NCBI GenBank assembly: GCA_023433965.1 | Contig: JAEYTQ010000490.1 | Location: 1 to 5,296 of the forward strand | Reading direction: 5' to 3' | Length of the DNA: 5,296 nt | DNA from: Pseudomonadota bacterium | GTDB taxonomy: Bacteria > Pseudomonadota > Alphaproteobacteria > Rhizobiales > Xanthobacteraceae | Part shown: one piece after another, positions 4,933 through 5,296 of the stretch | Layout of the letters: every line of letters starts with the position of its first letter | How positions within the stretch are numbered: position 1 is the first letter of the stretch | Translations under genes and position numbers: made by a program | The notes under the pieces: generated by a model | The model's database searches: none | The model's input: the letters and a program-made list of their open reading frames with translations, nothing else | Told to the model about the DNA's origin: nothing

Positions 4933-5296
4933 CTATGCCGCGCGGATCGCGTCCAGGAATTTTCCGACCTCGACCTTGAGACGGCTGCTCTCGCCGGACA
5001 GCGACCTTGCCGAGGCGAGCACGTTGGAGGAGGCGGATCCGGTCTGGCTCGCGCCGCGCTGCACGTCGACGATGCTGGCGGAGACCTGCTGGGTGCCGCG
5101 CGCGGCCTGCTGCACGTTGCGGGAGATCTCGCGCGTCGCCGCGCCCTGCTCCTCGACCGCCGCGGCGATCGCGGACGCAATCTCGGACATGCGGGAGATG
5201 GTGTCGCTGATCGACTTGATGGCGCCCACGGAGTCCTCGGTGGCGGCCTGGATGCCGGAGATCTGCTGGCTGATCTCGCCGGTGGCCTTGGCGGTC
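4933..5296 (-). CDS. Methyl-accepting chemotaxis protein, C-terminal fragment (cut by window edge)
   Basis: Only the last 120 residues are present; the gene continues beyond 5296. The reading frame is open to the edge ([12 protein letters not shown]...), and this entry point matches the segment just after the conserved V-A-x-E-V-R-x-L-A-x-Q-T tip of MCP signalling domains. What is seen is the returning helix of the antiparallel coiled coil, with heptad-like Ala/Ile/Val spacing. It includes [13 protein letters not shown], a usual methylation-helix sequence with a Glu pair. The protein ends K-F-L-D-A-I-R-A-A and has no C-terminal N-W-E-T-F pentapeptide for CheR/CheB docking. Its role is to relay ligand binding to CheA/CheW. 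The sensor part is outside the window, so the stimulus is unknown. The GTG at 5229 is internal and is not a start. Confidence 0.9.
   Translation of the reverse strand, partial: TAKATGEISQQISGIQAATEDSVGAIKSISDTISRMSEIASAIAAAVEEQGAATREISRNVQQAARGTQQVSASIVDVQRGASQTGSASSNVLASARSLSGESSRLKVEVGKFLDAIRAA

Overview
The window is high-GC DNA with a strong third-position G/C bias. Gene content and protein style point to an alphaproteobacterium of the Bradyrhizobium/Rhodopseudomonas type. The clues are an Omp25/RopB-like 'DLPLKAR...DWTGFYVGG' outer-membrane protein, a tiny Tyr/Gly-rich secreted protein, an NMT1/THI5-type substrate-binding protein and a chemotaxis receptor. The genus is inferred from general familiarity with such sequences, not from a database search.

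Layout from left to right. (1) Positions 28-56 hold a perfect 11-bp inverted repeat just downstream of the first gene. (2) 93-1115 (minus) encodes an exported ABC-transporter substrate-binding protein of the NMT1/THI5 superfamily. (3) 1116-1268 is a divergent intergenic region with a 37-bp inverted-repeat element, a TGACGTCA palindrome and a small hairpin covering the ribosome binding site of the next gene. (4) 1269-2090 (plus) encodes a creatininase-family metal-dependent amidohydrolase. (5) 2215-2478 (plus) encodes an 87-residue secreted protein of unknown function, followed by two tandem hairpins, the second with a T-rich tail typical of an intrinsic terminator. (6) About 220 bases of regulatory DNA follow, containing a 19-bp near-perfect palindrome with Fur-box geometry. 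(7) 2806-4833 (plus) encodes a 675-residue outer-membrane protein in which an Omp25-like small barrel precedes an OprB-type carbohydrate porin. (8) 4933-5296 (minus, cut by the window edge) is the C-terminal end of a methyl-accepting chemotaxis protein, convergent with the porin.

How the genes may work together. The divergent binding-protein and creatininase-family genes share one 153-bp control region. They look like an uptake-plus-hydrolysis pair for a small cyclic amide or formamido compound, possibly a pyrimidine; the substrate is inference. The porin with its candidate metal-responsive operator looks like a separate, singly regulated outer-membrane channel. The small secreted protein and the chemoreceptor have no evident functional link to their neighbours. 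There is no tRNA, rRNA, CRISPR array, insertion sequence or phage gene. The most notable points are the two-barrel porin with its palindromic operator candidate, and the architecture of the divergent promoter.
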